Positions 47,424-59,460 of a stretch of 64,000 nucleotides of DNA are shown here, piece after piece. The position numbers and the translations under genes were made by a program. The stretch comes from Diphasiastrum complanatum (lineage: Eukaryota; Streptophyta; Lycopodiopsida; Lycopodiales; Lycopodiaceae), in contig CM055107.1 of the NCBI GenBank assembly GCA_029204225.1, forward strand, positions 23,423,178-23,487,177. Reading direction: 5' to 3'. A model generated the notes under the pieces. It made no database searches. It was not told where the DNA came from and saw nothing but the letters and a program-made list of their open reading frames with translations. Within the stretch, counting starts at the first letter, position 1, and the number at the start of each line of letters is the position of its first letter.

Positions 47424-48095
47424 TTAATTTTTTAAGTGTAATCTTATTTTCTCAAGCGCATCATAGTAGCCCATCGTCATCATTTCAAAAGAATTGATAA
47501 GCCGACAACCCAGTGCACGCTCAAGATTTGTTTTGTTCCTACATATGTAATACCATATTAGCATTCAGACAGACATTTTCAAACATTAACTACATCAAAA
47601 TAAATAGCACAAAATATATAAGTTAAATGACATACCATACAAGGTGCTCAATAGCATGACATGTGGTTTTCAGAGATGCAATCATTGATGATGATTGGGC
47701 CACGCTATGAAAAAACACAAATCTCCATAAAGAAGATGTTGTCAACGCAGCAAAATCAATCACCAGCTTAGTAATTTGAGGGTACAAAAATGATTTCAAG
47801 TCATTAACGAAGCCAGGCATTCTGAAACCATATGTAATATCCGCAATAACAAGAGTGTACTCATGCTTTGGGACATCACCTATGAATTTTGAGATATCAG
47901 AACAAATCACTCGATAAGTAAATGTCCTCATCGGATCTGAAAGACATGTGAAAGTCTTATAATCCTTAGACAATGGCGGGAGGGAATCTCTCAACTAGAT
48001 CCTCATTTATTCTTCTTTAGCCCTCTATATATGCGATAAAAAATGTGGAGGGCAATCCAAGTCCTCTCCAGCCCTAGCTTTTTTTAGCTATAAAA
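47424..48095 (-). pseudogene. Methyltransferase-like gene, copy 2 (broken)
   Basis: Minus strand. Exon 1 (about 48095-47636) reads CSDISKFIGDVPKHEYTLVI and ADITYGFRM (47823-47850), the counterpart of ADLPYGF in copy 1, then ALTTSSLWRFVFFHSVAQSS and HAIEHLVW. A 97-bp intron with GTATGT donor and TATGTAG acceptor (47635-47539) leads to exon 2 (47538-47424): NKTNLERALGCRLINSFEMM, TMGYYDAL and a stop. The splice leaves the frame intact. Stops near 48000-48030 lie in the upstream part, but 124 codons of exon 1 are open. It sits alone between copia remnants. Motif IV-like 'A-D-x-x-Y-G-F' and the terminal pattern suggest a DNA or RNA amino-methyltransferase fold; this is inference. Confidence 0.5.
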
Positions 48096-48099
48096 CCAC

Positions 48100-48540
48100 A
48101 ACAACAAATATATAGGTCTCATAATATATACTGAAGATATAATATTTTACTATTGATATAATATATATCAATAGTAAAAATTACATTCTTACTTTATAAT
48201 TCTAAAAAGCCAAAAAAAATTCAAACATAGCTCATGGTGGAAAAACTGTATTTTCTCAATAAATGACATCCTGGTCCTGTAGTCGTTATCATTGTTGTGG
48301 TTTGAAATTATGACAAGATTGTTTACCCTTTGCTGGAGATCAGCCGGACGCCCATTTGTAGACATTTTTCAAATAGTTTGACTATCTAAGTTATGATTCC
48401 TGCAAGTATCAGATGAGTAGACGTAGAACCAAAGTTGGTTTCACCTGACCCTAGATCAACGATCGATAAACGTGTAGACAGAATCTTGAAATTAGAAATT
48501 AGTCATTCACCAAGGAGACTGCGGACTTAATTTTCATCAG
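48100..48540. other. No gene recognised
   Basis: AT-rich sequence between the methyltransferase-like gene and the copia remnant. Near 48138-48180 an imperfect palindrome 'tattgatataatatatatcaata' is present. Confidence 0.4.
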
Positions 48541-48544
48541 TCCC

Positions 48545-49265
48545 CCTTAAGGTCATGGTTGGTGCCTTGGTATCTTCGTCAAGTTCAACATATCGAAGAA
48601 CTTCTGATGCTTGATCCTGGAAAGCGCTTTGGTGAAGATGTCTGTGACCATTTCTGTTGTGAGCAATATTGAAGGATCACATGCTCTGAGAATACTTTCT
48701 CTTGAATAAAATGATACTGGATTTCTATGTGCTTAGATTTGCCATTAAATCCGGGATTCATTGACAGTGAAATATAGCTCAAGTTGTCACACATAATGGT
48801 GGTAGCATTGAACTGAGTGTGATGTAAGTCGTGAAGTAATAACCTGATCCATAAAACTTATTTTGAAGCTTGACATGCTGTAATGTACTCTGCCTCTGTC
48901 AAAGAAAGTGCAACTGATTTTTGCTTCCTTGAGTTCCACGAAATCGGTCCCCCTGCCAGACAAAAACAGAACCCGGAGGTAGATTTTCTGGTAGAGACTG
49001 TTCCTCCCCAATCTGAGTCAAAGTAGCCTCGCAGGACGAGTGGGTTGATAGCATTTCCATCATAATATTAAATGTGATCTAAACTTTCCTAAATATATCT
49101 CATTACTCTCTTTAATGCTTTCCAATGAGGGATCCTAGGATTAGACATGAATTGACTTAACGTGCTAATAGTGTATGTTAAATCTGGTCTAGTACATAAC
49201 ATTGTATACATCAAAGATCCTATGAGTGAATGATAAGGGTACTTCGCTATGTCGAGTACTAAGAG
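48545..49265 (-). mobile_element. Ty1/copia RT end and RNase H
   Basis: The minus strand reads SLIGSLMYTMLCTRPDLTY near 49200, HWKALKRVMRYI, then RNase H: GYFDSDWG, IMCDNLSYISLSMNP, KSKHIEIQYHFIQEKV and a decayed element end near 48560. Stops at about 49098 and 49080 and a shift near 48900 break it. A second, shorter RNase H copy lies immediately upstream (49266-49712), so part of the element is duplicated. Confidence 0.85.
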
Positions 49266-49712
49266 CTATGTCTTTGTGGACTCAGATAGTACTCGACATC
49301 TAGGATTCAACGATAGTGAAATACAACTCAAGTTGTCACACAGAGTGGTGGTAGCATTGAACTGAGTGTGATGTAAGTCGTGAAGTAATAACCTGATCCA
49401 TACAGCTTCTTTTGAAGCTTGACATGCCGGGATGTACTCTACCTCGGTTGAAGAAAGTGCGACTGACCTCTCAGGAACTATCCGAGTCCGTGAGGATCTG
49501 CGGACGTCTGGTTGACCAGGATGTGATGATGCTTCTTCTTGAGTTTCTCTAGATCTGTTCGAGCTGGCTTGGTCTAGTCTGATGACAGGTACTGTCAGTT
49601 GCTCGGCTTCTGTAGTTGTAGTTGTAGGTTCTGTAGAAGGAACATCCATGTTGGAAGAATCCATGCTACGTAAAATAGGATGAAATGACATAGCATCGTT
49701 TATCAATGGCAA
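49266..49712 (-). mobile_element. Copia linker fused to RNase H (RT deleted)
   Basis: An intact 148-codon minus-strand frame. The N-terminal half is the Thr/Glu/Ser-rich linker that normally precedes RT and ends RRSSRTRIVPER. It then passes directly into RNase H: SVALSSTEVEYIPACQASKE, LLLHDLHHTQFNAT and LCDNLSCISLSLNPR. The whole RT is missing between them and the frame stays open across the joint. RNase H lacks the first catalytic Asp segment. It is followed by the RT end/RNase H copy at 48545-49265. Confidence 0.8.
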
Positions 49713-49775
49713 TTTTTTTTAAAAAAAGGTCATAGTATGTATGTTCTTGAAATATTACATCCCTAGAGACAAATA

Positions 49776-50620
49776 CTACATTGGTGAAAGGATCACAAAC
49801 TTTGTAATCTTTATGTTCATCAGGATAGCCAATGAAAGTACATTGATTTGTCTTATGATCCAGCTTCTTCCTAAGCTATTTAGGAATGTGAACAAAATAC
49901 AACCAGAGATTTTTAAATGGTTGACACGAGGCTTGTGTCCATGGCAAACTTCATACGGATTTTTGTTGTTGCCGACTTTGGTGTTGGATCTGTTCTGTAA
50001 GTAACAGGCTGTGGCAGTAGCTTCTATCCTGAACTTCGCAAGTAGATGTGATTGATGTAGCATGGATCTGGCTGAGTTGAGAAGTGTTCGAATCTTCCTT
50101 TCTGCAATCTCGTTCTGTTGAGGTGAATAGGAAGTGGTGAACTGTCTTCTAATACCATGTTCAGCCATGTAGTCGGACATCTCATTAGAGAGGTATTTGC
50201 CGCCACCATCAGTTCGGAGTGCTTTCACTTTTGTAGACATTTGTGTCTCAACCATGGCCTTGAATCTCTTGAAGCATTCAAAGGTTTCAGATTTGTGCTT
50301 AATGAACATGATTGTAGAACATCTAGAATAATCATCTATGAAAGTGATAAAATAGATGGCATCTCTTAAGAACGGAGTTGGCATTGGACCACAAAGAGCT
50401 ATGTACAAGATCCAATACATGATTTGTTTTGATGGAATGTGATTTGAGAAACTTGCTTCTAGAGTGTTTGCCATAGACGCATGATTCACAAAAGAAATAT
50501 TTCTTATCTAATGAAGAAGAGAAATACAATCCATCAACTAAGTTATTAAAACACATATAGGAAAGTGATCTTGTATTCACGTGTCCAAATCGACTATGCT
50601 ACAAAATAGCATTATCATTT
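49776..50620 (-). mobile_element. Ty1/copia integrase, catalytic triad present
   Basis: The GAG-pre-integrase knuckle CESCVYGKHSRSKF (about 50480) precedes the integrase core in a 237-codon open frame: YFITFIDDYSR (Asp 1), KALRTDGGGKYLS (Asp 2), YSPQQNEIAERKIRTL (Glu, usual spacing) and LLAKFRIEATATACYLQNRS. A frame change near 50490 separates the knuckle from the core. The C-terminal part decays at about 49800. Belongs with the protease-like stretch at 50728 and the fused linker/RNase H. Confidence 0.9.
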
Positions 50621-50727
50621 ACATTTTCATGAGAGATGCTAGCTAATGCAACTGAATTAGAGAGTATGTAAAGATTTTTGACTCTAGTGCATGTAGTCAG
50701 AGTGATATCTTCATCAAAGATTGTACA

Positions 50728-51035
50728 CTACTCAGCTGAGAAAGCAACCGTGTAGCTCTCATCAGTTATCTTAGAGACTGATAACAAGTTCTTTGATAGC
50801 TGAGGAACGTGAAGGGCGTTGGGAACACAAATAGATAGATCGTTGTTGAATGTGATCTTGACTGTCCCTTTGCCTTCAACGTGTATGGTGCTTGAATCTC
50901 CGAGGTAGATGAATTGATCTCTGTTGTAAGCTACATACTCAATAAACCATTCCTTGCGAGAGGTCATGTGTTGGGTAGCACCGCTGGTACCAGCTATCAC
51001 AATCTTCGTTGTTGCTATTGTAAGCCATTAACAAG
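50728..51035 (-). mobile_element. Ty1/copia protease, cut by CACTA boundary
   Basis: TSGATQHMTSRKEWF stands where copia proteases have D-S-G-A-T/S; the catalytic Asp is Thr here. IYLGDSSTIHVEGKGTVKIT, LHVPQLSKNLLSVSKIT and a stop at about 50728 follow. Upstream homology ends at about 51035, exactly where the CACTA terminal sequence begins, so gag is missing. Confidence 0.8.
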
Positions 51036-51038
51036 TGT

Positions 51039-51570
51039 CACTACAACACCTGCCGCAATTTGTGACGTGAATCGTGAGCTTAATTTTTGTTTAATTTGTG
51101 ACAAACGTCAGAAAAACATGTCGCTATAAGGTCGTCAGAATCCGAAATCCCTCAAACACGTCGCAATCCGACAAACACAACCTGTTGGAATCCAAAACCA
51201 AAAATCCTGATGATTGAAAGGCAATCCGACGTGGACATCACAATGCGACGTCCAATGTGGACGTTGCAATGCGACGTCCAAAGATGTCGCTTCTAATTTG
51301 ATGTGGACATCACATTGCGACGTTAAAAAATCTTGTCAGATTTTGATGTTTGTAAATACAGAATGATGCATAAAATTGTCCGACGGATGTTCGACGCCCA
51401 TCCGGGATGTCTACTTGGATGTTGGATTCCGACGTCCCAAAAACACATCAGAATCCGACATCTGTTAATAGAATGATAAAAAAAAAGGTCCCCGACGTGT
51501 GTCCGACGTCTATTCAACGCATTTGGATGTTGGATTCCGACGTCCTAAATTAGGTAAAAAAAAAGACAGT
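51039..51570 (+). mobile_element. CACTA terminus with subterminal repeats
   Basis: CACTACAACACC at 51039 is a canonical CACTA (En/Spm) terminus. The next 530 bases hold many copies of TCCGACGT, TGCGACGT, GGACGT and their reverse complements in both orientations, the dense subterminal repeats that bind the transposase accessory protein. The opposite terminus was not found before the copia at 54.3 kb, so the element is probably truncated. Confidence 0.75.
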
Positions 51571-52079
51571 GCGCACATTTTTATCGAGCTGTTCTTGGAG
51601 TTGAGTTCTTGGAGAAATGATGTTCGTGAATTGTTTTTGAAAAAATATTTTTTGAGTTGCATTCAACATTTGGATCAAACAACAAACTAAGCATGAGGTA
51701 CTTTTCATTCTTAAATTACTTTTCATTTTATATTTTATTGCATTACTTCATGTCCATTATGAATGGCAATATTTTATTGCATTGCTTTAGGCACATCATA
51801 AATTTCATTTAGATTTCTATATATGATATTGATTGTTGTTTTGAAATCCGACATTGCACATGGTTTTAAATTCTTAGTTGGTTATTACGTCAATTCACAT
51901 CTCGAAATTTGACATTGCAATTTTTGAAAAAAGAACATTGTACACATTAAAGTAATGACAATATAGCATGATCATTTGCAATAATAATATTTTCATAATA
52001 TCAATTAATGTATTACAAAATTGGTGCTTTAATGTTGCATAAGTCTTTCTAGATCTAATATCAACTAAAATCTATAAAC

Positions 52080-53060
52080 CTGATCTACTCGTCGTCGTCG
52101 TAACATCCAATCTGCATGAATACAAGCAAACAAGCTACATTAATATTTAATGCTTGATCGTATTACATTAAATAAAATTGACGTCGGAATACAAACCACA
52201 TTTGTATGAATACAAAAACTAGTACTTACATTTGGAGGATGACCCTCACTCTTTAATTTGTCGACTAATGCGTCGTATGATTCCCTAAAGGCAAATTCGT
52301 ATTCCTTCTTAGTTGGCAGACGTCCATAGTCTGCCAACTATCCATGCATTCAATTTAAGTTGAAATTATTTTAGGACTACGTTGGAGCAGCTAGTCATAG
52401 TGCATATGAAAAAATAAAAGCATATGAAATCAAAGATAAATTATAAGAATAGTATAAGTTGACTTACCATGCTTGCTTGCAATCCCTCCTTTTCGCTCAA
52501 GCCCAACGCCTATCCCATGCATCCTAGCAACCGCAACATCTTTTTGAATCTTGTATTTATCTGGTGTTCATTCATCTGCTTTTACACAATTCCAATCATT
52601 TCTTGAACACTAGGAGGGCTTGGATTGCCCGTCCCTATAAGCTCGTTGTGCCATATCACGACGATGCATAATCCATAAGCTCATATGCTTATGAATTTCC
52701 TTCTCCTTGAATTCTTCTTCTTCTTGGAACTCGTCATGAAGTGTACCAATAACCTGTTGTTTATCGGTGGCAGGTTGTTCGGACCATTTACTAAACAATC
52801 TGTTGCCAAAATGGCGTTGGCATAAAGAATAGAGCCGGTCCAAAACCTTTTCTATTGGCAATTATATTACCTTGAGGATCCACATCATAATAAGGATTTG
52901 TGGATGATTCTTCGGTGGGGGCGGGAGCCGTGGCCGCTTGTGAGGTACCACCCTCATCTCGGCTAAGCATACTTTGCAGTTGTGTTTTTTGCTCAGGAGT
53001 TAATGATTCATATAAATTTTTAACATAGTCTCCCGAGCTTTCACCACTGTCCGACCCCGA
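52080..53060 (-). pseudogene. CACTA accessory (TNP1/Transposase_24-like) gene
   Basis: Minus strand. MSGSDSGESSGDYVKNLYES opens at about 53060; a disordered stretch ends NPYYDVDPQGNIIANRKGFGP. After a shift near 52850 come KVLDRLYSLCQRHFGNRLFS, KWSEQPATDKQQVIGTLHDE and HMSLWIMHRRDMAQRAY, in the style of plant CACTA second-gene products. A GTAAGT donor at about 52465 and a further exon ADYGRLPTKKEYEFAFRESY (ending at another GTAAGT near 52230) follow. Stops interrupt the middle. Assigned from position inside a CACTA end and weak motif similarity. Confidence 0.5.
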
Positions 53061-53339
53061 CATGATTACTACATTCATAAACATACAATACATCACAATA
53101 AACCCTAATATATTGAAATGAAGTAGAAAAGAAAATTGACTACAAAACTTTAATGCATGTTGGAGTGGGACTTTCATACCTGTGATAACAAAAGAAGAGA
53201 GATATGCGTTTAGAGCCTGCACCAAGATGCAAAAGAATCATATAAGCGACAACGTGTAAGAATAGTACTATCTAAAAATTTAAACATTAGAATCATACAA
53301 TAATTTTATGATATTTGTGTTTTGTACTTGTGCATATAT

Positions 53340-53860
53340 ATAGTTTATCACAACGAGATGAATTACATTCATATTAGTCTAGCGATGAAGACACTACTCA
53401 AGTTAGCAGGGTAAGTAATAAACATGCATGTTTTCTTGTTCATACAGACTTTGTTATTTTAAGTTAAAATATTTTGCTAAAGTGACATGTACTTGGTTTT
53501 TGTTTCTTGTAGAGAAATTATTTTCAAAATAAAATATGGTGCACATGCCTCAAGTGTGATGGACAAAAGATGCGTGAAAGACGCATTGCTGAAAATCATT
53601 TGTGGAAGTTTGGACAAAAAGAAGAAGGTCAACCATCGAATAATACCCGAACCTTGTGGTTATGTCCTATTGGGGGTAATTTGAGCCCCCCACGTTTGGA
53701 TGCGATAGAATTAGAAGAAGAAGAGATTGAATATGAGGGTAGCTCACATCATCAAAGAGACACGATTAGAAATTTACGATTATACCTAGACCTAGATTCA
53801 GATAAGTGTCAAGACTTGTGTGATGACAAAAATGATGTAAATGATGAGAACGATCTATAA
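53340..53860 (+). pseudogene. CACTA transposase N-terminus (Transpos_assoc-like)
   Basis: A small exon ending LLKLAG before a GTAAGT donor (about 53410) is followed, after an acceptor 'ttcttgtag' near 53513, by a plus-strand frame reading IWCTCLKCDGQKMRERRIAE and NHLWKFG. The C-x-C-x-x-C...H spacing resembles the transposase-associated domain at the start of TNP2-type proteins. An acidic tail follows to a TAA at 53858. The TNP2 core is not present here. It diverges from the accessory gene. Confidence 0.45.
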
Positions 53861-53929
53861 TTATCAATAGTTAAACTCACTTGCACTCATTCTTTTTTAT
53901 ATTCATTGCAATACTTTTTATGTATACTT

Positions 53930-54140
53930 TTATAGATAGAGTTGAATGTGATAATTATAATACTCGAATCTTGCGGTTATGTCCTATTTCAGAATGTCAC
54001 CACATATTCCCTCTCTGCGGCATGTAGGTTTTTCCATGCAAGTTGGAAAGATCTCGTCTTTAATGGGAGAAAAGTAAGGGCTACACACCTTCCTAGGATT
54101 GGGAATATTAATTATCTACATTTCACCTTTGTATATTAAC
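53930..54140 (+). pseudogene. Partial duplicate of the preceding exon
   Basis: CGYVLFQNVT near 53970 repeats CGYVLLGVI read at about 53655 in the same frame relation; the DNA words 'cttg(t/c)ggttatgtcctatt' are shared about 320 bases apart. This is likely a small tandem duplication inside the CACTA remnant. The following FFHASWKDLVFNGRK segment is unrecognised. Confidence 0.4.
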
Positions 54141-54349
54141 TAATTGCTAGTGTATGCGATAAAATACAATATTGCTTTGAACAAAATGAAAATTATGAAT
54201 TACATTTAATTTCTTACTATGTTAGATTACGTATTCCAATAATAAAACAAATTGAAACAACACAAACTCACCGATAAACTCACTCGAAGCTTAAGTGCAA
54301 ACATGCAATTTCTTGCTCTTTAAACGCTTGCTCTTTTTTTTGAATATTT

Positions 54350-56432
54350 TTGTCACATGCACAAGCAACACCCCACGAGGTGTGGACAGGCTCTAAGCCT
54401 TCTGTGAAGAACCTAAGAGTGTTCGGATGCGTTGCCTACGCGCAGATCCCAAAAGACACGAGGAAGAAATTTGACTTCCAAGGACTCAAGACCATTCTGA
54501 TTGGATATACTTCATCTGATAACACATACAAGATGTATGATCCCGATACCCAGCAAATCTTGTATAGTTGGGATACAATCTTTATCGAGGATCAGTTTGT
54601 TGACATCAAAGGCAAGGATATTGCTCCAGGAGAACTTTTATCACCTGCCATTGACACAAAAATCCGAGCTTCTGGCTTAGGAGTGTCCCTTGTCGACCCA
54701 CTACTTGACAACGAATCAGACAAAGACATTGCTGCAACCCAGCAACAAGTCCCAAGAATGGTTCATGAATCAACTCCACCCAGAAGATCAAGCCGAGTGC
54801 GCACACAGCCCACAAGGTATATTTCTGAGTCTGCATGTCTCTTGATACAGGAACCGACGACAGTCAAAGAGGCACTCAGCCAACCAGACTCTGATTTTTG
54901 GAGAGAAGCTATGGACAGAGAGTATTTCTCTCTGATCAAGAATCAAACATGGTCACTAGTCGAAATTCCTATTGGCTGCAATATCATTGATTGCATATGG
55001 ATCTTTAAGATCAAATATAATGCCAACGGAGCAATTGATCAAAGGAAGATAAAACTGATAGCACGAGAATTCACTCAGATCCCCAACGTCGACTACAACA
55101 AGACTTTCAATCCAGTAGTCAAGCATTCGTCGATCCGAGCCCTCCTATCTTATGCGACAGCTGCCAACCTCGAAGTACATCAACTTGATGTACAAACAAC
55201 TTGTCTGAATGGAGTTATATAAGAAGACATCTACATGATCCAGCCCAAAAGATACGTTCTGAAAGGTATGAAGAATCATGTCTGTAAACTCCACAAAGCA
55301 CTTTACGGCTTGAAACAGTCTGCCAAAGCTTGGTCTCAGAGGATCAACACATTCCTCATCGAACAAGGATTCCAACCAAGCACTACTGATTACAACGTCT
55401 ATTCCAAGTCAATGCAGCAATCCTTCATTATCATCACCTTATACGTGGATGATACGTTGCTTTTCAACAACAATATCAATTTGGTCAAGGATTTTAAGCA
55501 TATGCTATTTTCAAAGTTCGACATGACTGATATGGATGAAGCTTACTTTTGTCTGGGCATTCTGATCCACAGAGACAGAACAAGACCACTGATTTACATC
55601 ACTCAACAAAGGTATCTTCACAATGTTTTTAGCAAATACAATCTGATGAATTGTAATTTAGCTCACTCACCGAGAGATCCAAGCCTGCATTTGTCAAAAG
55701 ACCAATGTCCCCAAACCAAGTAGGAAGATGAGCAGATGAGAGAGTATCCTTATCGATCAATACTTGGATCTCTCATGTATGTAATGGTCTGTACAAGGCC
55801 AAACATCTTCTTGTAGTAAGCTCACTCAACCAATATATGGCTAATCCTGGCATTACCTATTGGTCATGAGAGTCATGAGTTATATTCGAGCTACCATGGA
55901 CTAGTGCATCTACTATGGAGATGTCAGCAACAACAATTTTCATCAGCTCAGTGGATATTGTGATGCAAGCTAGGGAGGAGATGCAGACAATCGTAAGTTT
56001 ACATCTAGATTTACATTCTTCTTCAACGACGGTCCTATTTCATGGAACAGTTGTAAGCAAACCTCTATCGCACTTTTTTCTACAGAAGCAGAATACATTG
56101 TTACTTCTCAATCTATTAAGGAATCATTTTGGTTGAGAAATTTACTATCAGACATTAATTTGTATCAGTACAACCCCATAATTTTATTTTGTGATAATCA
56201 GAGTGCTATTGCCTTATCGGCCAACCCTAGATTTCACTCTAGGAGTAAGGACATTGAAATCAGATATGACTACATCAAGGGCAAGGTTCTCAACAAGGAG
56301 GTGAGCTTAACGTACTACAGAATGCAGGACATGGTTTCAGATATATTCATGAAGGCATTAAGTGTTAATGCACACAACAAATTTTGTGCATTGCTTAGTT
56401 TGAAGATCAAGGCGTTCATAAATCTAGATTAA
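54350..56432 (+). mobile_element. Ty1/copia integrase end to RNase H
   Basis: Open frame 54350-55222: NLRVFGCVAYAQIPKDTRKK and ILIGYTSSDNTYKMYDP (integrase C-terminus), linker with PPRRSSRVRTQPTRY, and RT start FWREAMDREYFSLIKNQTWS. A TAA at 55220 replaces the acidic residue after LNGVI. The next frame (55235-55723) holds LHKALYGLKQSAKAW and LYVDDTLLF (catalytic box intact). Several stops follow near 55720-55830. RNase H resumes with ILFCDNQSAIALSANP and SKDIEIRYDYIKGKV, ending with a TAA at 56430. The 5' half (gag, protease, integrase core) is missing; the element abuts the CACTA remnant. Confidence 0.9.
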
Positions 56433-56439
56433 GGGGACG
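56431..56439 (+). promoter_or_regulatory. Polypurine tract
   Basis: AAGGGGACG directly after the pol stop and directly before TGTTGGATTT, the classic copia PPT/LTR junction. Confidence 0.8.
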
Positions 56440-57430
56440 TGTTGGATTTATCTCCTCTACTCTCCTAAATCCTATTTTAATCTACCTCCATTCATGCTGC
56501 ATTTTTACTCATGTTGTCGCACAGTCTGCATATTTACATGTAAAACAAGACAAGCGTAAAAAAGTGACTACACAACTAAATTTCCATAAGCGAAAAAGGT
56601 GAAAAACGTGACACTGTGTTTTTACACGTGATTTGTGACAGGTGAAAAAGATGACATTGCCTTACAAAATGTCGAAGGTGCCTTTATAGAAAAGGGAAGG
56701 CACCCTATAAATCAAATCTTAAGGCATTTGTTAGAGTGTTGCATGTTTTGCATCTTCACCAACGTTCATTTCAGCAAAGGCTAACGTCGCAGCCTTTTCA
56801 TGCTCATCCCATGCAACTGTGCAAACAGATTTGACAAAGACAGCAGCCACACACGATCTCCTACAGATAGCACATTCACTTTGTACTTTCTTCATCTGCA
56901 CACCTGTAAAATTGTGTATATATACTGAATACCATTTGCGTATTCTGTACATGTGAGATAACAACGTGTTTGAAAATAATAGCATCAGAAACTTATCAGA
57001 GATAAATGAAGTAAATGCGCTTGTACATCGATTCTTTATATTGTCAATAATAGGTTTATTCCTTTTAAAAATTGGATTAGCTTTGTAGAGCACGCGGTTT
57101 TGTCTGCTATTGTCTTGTGCTCAACAACATTATTGACCTATATATTTTGTTATGCTTAATCTGATAACAGCTCTACTTGTTCTGCGTTCAGATTTGTGTC
57201 AATATTGCTATGTTTTTCTACATTCTATCTAACTCTCTTATTGCTCAATCCGGTAGTCTGTTCTTAGCGAATTATTATTAGTCTAGTTGTTGGCGACTAA
57301 TATTTAGTCTTGCCTTTCGCGACTTATTCACAACTGATTATCAGTCGATCTCAGTCTAGTTCTTCGCGAATTATTCACAACAAATAATTTGTCTAGCTGT
57401 TTGCGAAAGATTATCCTTCTGATATTTTGT
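56440..57430 (+). mobile_element. 3' LTR of the 54-56 kb copia
   Basis: Begins TGTTGGATTT after the polypurine tract. It carries GTCGCACAGTCTGC and GCGAAAAAGGTGAAAAACG words shared with the LTR-like tract near 19 kb. Toward the right, 'ttcgcgaattattcacaac' recurs two or three times. The right end is approximate, set by where minus-strand copia sequence starts. Confidence 0.6.
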
Positions 57431-57439
57431 TGCTTAATG

Positions 57440-59460
57440 TTTGGCTATGTGATCAGATCGACTGTGATTTCTATCACAAACAATCTCTCAAACCACTTAG
57501 GGAGCTTCCTGTCAGGTGATCGACTTTCTGGTAAGAATGTATCCCACGATACATCCTTCTCTTTGCGTTTGAAACCTGCAACTTCAATCCTTCTCGCACC
57601 AAAAGGTTTGTCTCTACCTCTCCAACCTATCTCTAGAGGTTGAGTAGTAGTAAAGTGTATCCTCATGTTCATCACTTGGAAAGTCAATAAATGGATCATC
57701 ATCAAGAGGTATCCTCACTATACTACCCACTGGATGTGTCTACCTTCTCAGCATCCTCGTCTTCATACATCTTGGATTCATCAAAGATAACATCATGGCT
57801 TACATGGATTTTGTTTTTCACTGGATCAAAACATCTATAGCCCTTCACACGACCATCATATTCTAGGAATATACACTTGATAGCGTCTACATCAAGTTTA
57901 CATCTCTCTTGCTTAGGAATGTGTAAAAAGGCCTTACATCCAAAGATTCGCAAGTGGTTCACTTTGGCTTCTTCTTCGTGAATGCCTCATCAGATGTTAT
58001 CTTTGGTATGGCAATGGTAGGACTTCTATTTTGAAGATAGACTGCCAAACTGCATGCTTCTGACCAAAAATCTTTTGGTAGTTTCATCTCAGCTAGCATA
58101 GATCTGGCACTTTCCACAATCGTATGATTCTTGCGCTCAGCTACACCATTGAGAGCAGGAGTATGAGCTTGCATAAATTGTCTTTTGATCCCACATTGCT
58201 CACAAAGATCATTGAAGTCATTAGACTTGTACTCACCTCCACTATCTGATCTTAGGACTTTGATCTTCCTACCTGTCTAGTTTTTGACCAATGCTTTGAA
58301 GCTCTTGAAATTGTCAAATGCATCCAATTTCTTCTTCAAGAAGTAGATCCACGTCTTCCGTGACATATCATCAATAAAGGTCATGAAATAGAAGGCTTTA
58401 CCTAAGGACATAGTCCTCATAGGCCCGCATAAATATGTGTGGATCAAATCCAGGATGTTCTTTGCTCTTGCAACTCCACCTTTATTGAACTTCTCTCGAT
58501 GCTGCTTCCCATATACACATGATTTGCACATCGATTTTAAGTGGTCTTCTATGGTAGGCAATCTTGTTACCATCTCCAATTTTCTCATCAAACTGAGGCT
58601 TCCTAAGTTCAAGTGACCAAGCCTCTTATGCCACAACTCAGTTTGCGTTGGAATGGACGGTATGAGTCCAAGTTGTCCCTTGATTGTAGCATTCAACCTG
58701 TACAATTTTTGTGTTGGGCTCCCTTACTCCATCCGCAATAACTTTGAAGTTTTGGTTCACATCCTTTGCAAAGCAACGATCATGGGCAAATTCTACTTTC
58801 AACTTTTGATCAGTAATGACTCCAACAGAAAGTAGATTCTTCTTCAAACCTGGTACGTAAAGTACCTCCCTGATCATCCTGCTTTTGCCATCAGGTAGTT
58901 GGATTGAAACAATGCCTATCCCCTTGATCTTGCACACATCACCATTTGCTTGTGAAACGGACGTTCCATTATCCAACACTTTCAAGCTACTAAACCAATC
59001 CTTGTTACCTGTCATGTGTCTTGTGGCTCTCGAGTCAATATACCACGCTTGATCATCTTGATTAGATGACAGTCCAGATATGAAGATGCTAGAGTCTTCA
59101 ATCTCACCCTCATCGACAAGGTTACCTGTTTGCTTTGGTTTCCCCTTGTCTTGTTCCGCCTGGAATTTGCGACATTCACTCTTCCAATTGAAAGCCAAAT
59201 CGGCATCGCCTTCTGAAATGCACTCAGTTGTCAACTCCCAACTACGTGCCCAATGGAATGGTGAAGTCAATTTTGGCGCACTCCGAACACTTTCTCCATT
59301 GCAATCACTCTGTTTTGTTGTACTGTACTTGCAGGTGCAGTCCGGGTGCCGTTCGTTTGGAGGTTATAGCCTTTCGTTTGGGTAAAAACGGATAAAGGAT
59401 GCAAAATAAAGGGCTTTTTGTGTTTTTGAACTATTTCTTCACCTTGAAAAAACTTCACAC
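57440..59460 (-). mobile_element. Ty1/copia protease-integrase, minus strand
   Basis: Minus-strand order: a decayed gag end near 59300-59450; protease YIDSRATRHMTGNKDWF (D-S-R instead of D-S-G) at about 59010; LYVPGLKKNLLSVGVIT; GAG-pre-integrase CKSCVYGKQHREKF at about 58510; integrase FYFMTFIDDMSR (Asp 1), a break at 58200-58280 where the Asp 2 segment is shifted, and PALNGVAERKNHTIVE (Glu). FGCKAFLHIPKQERCKLDVD and SHDVIFDES end the integrase. RT and RNase H are missing on the left, where the LTR of the previous element begins. Confidence 0.9.
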
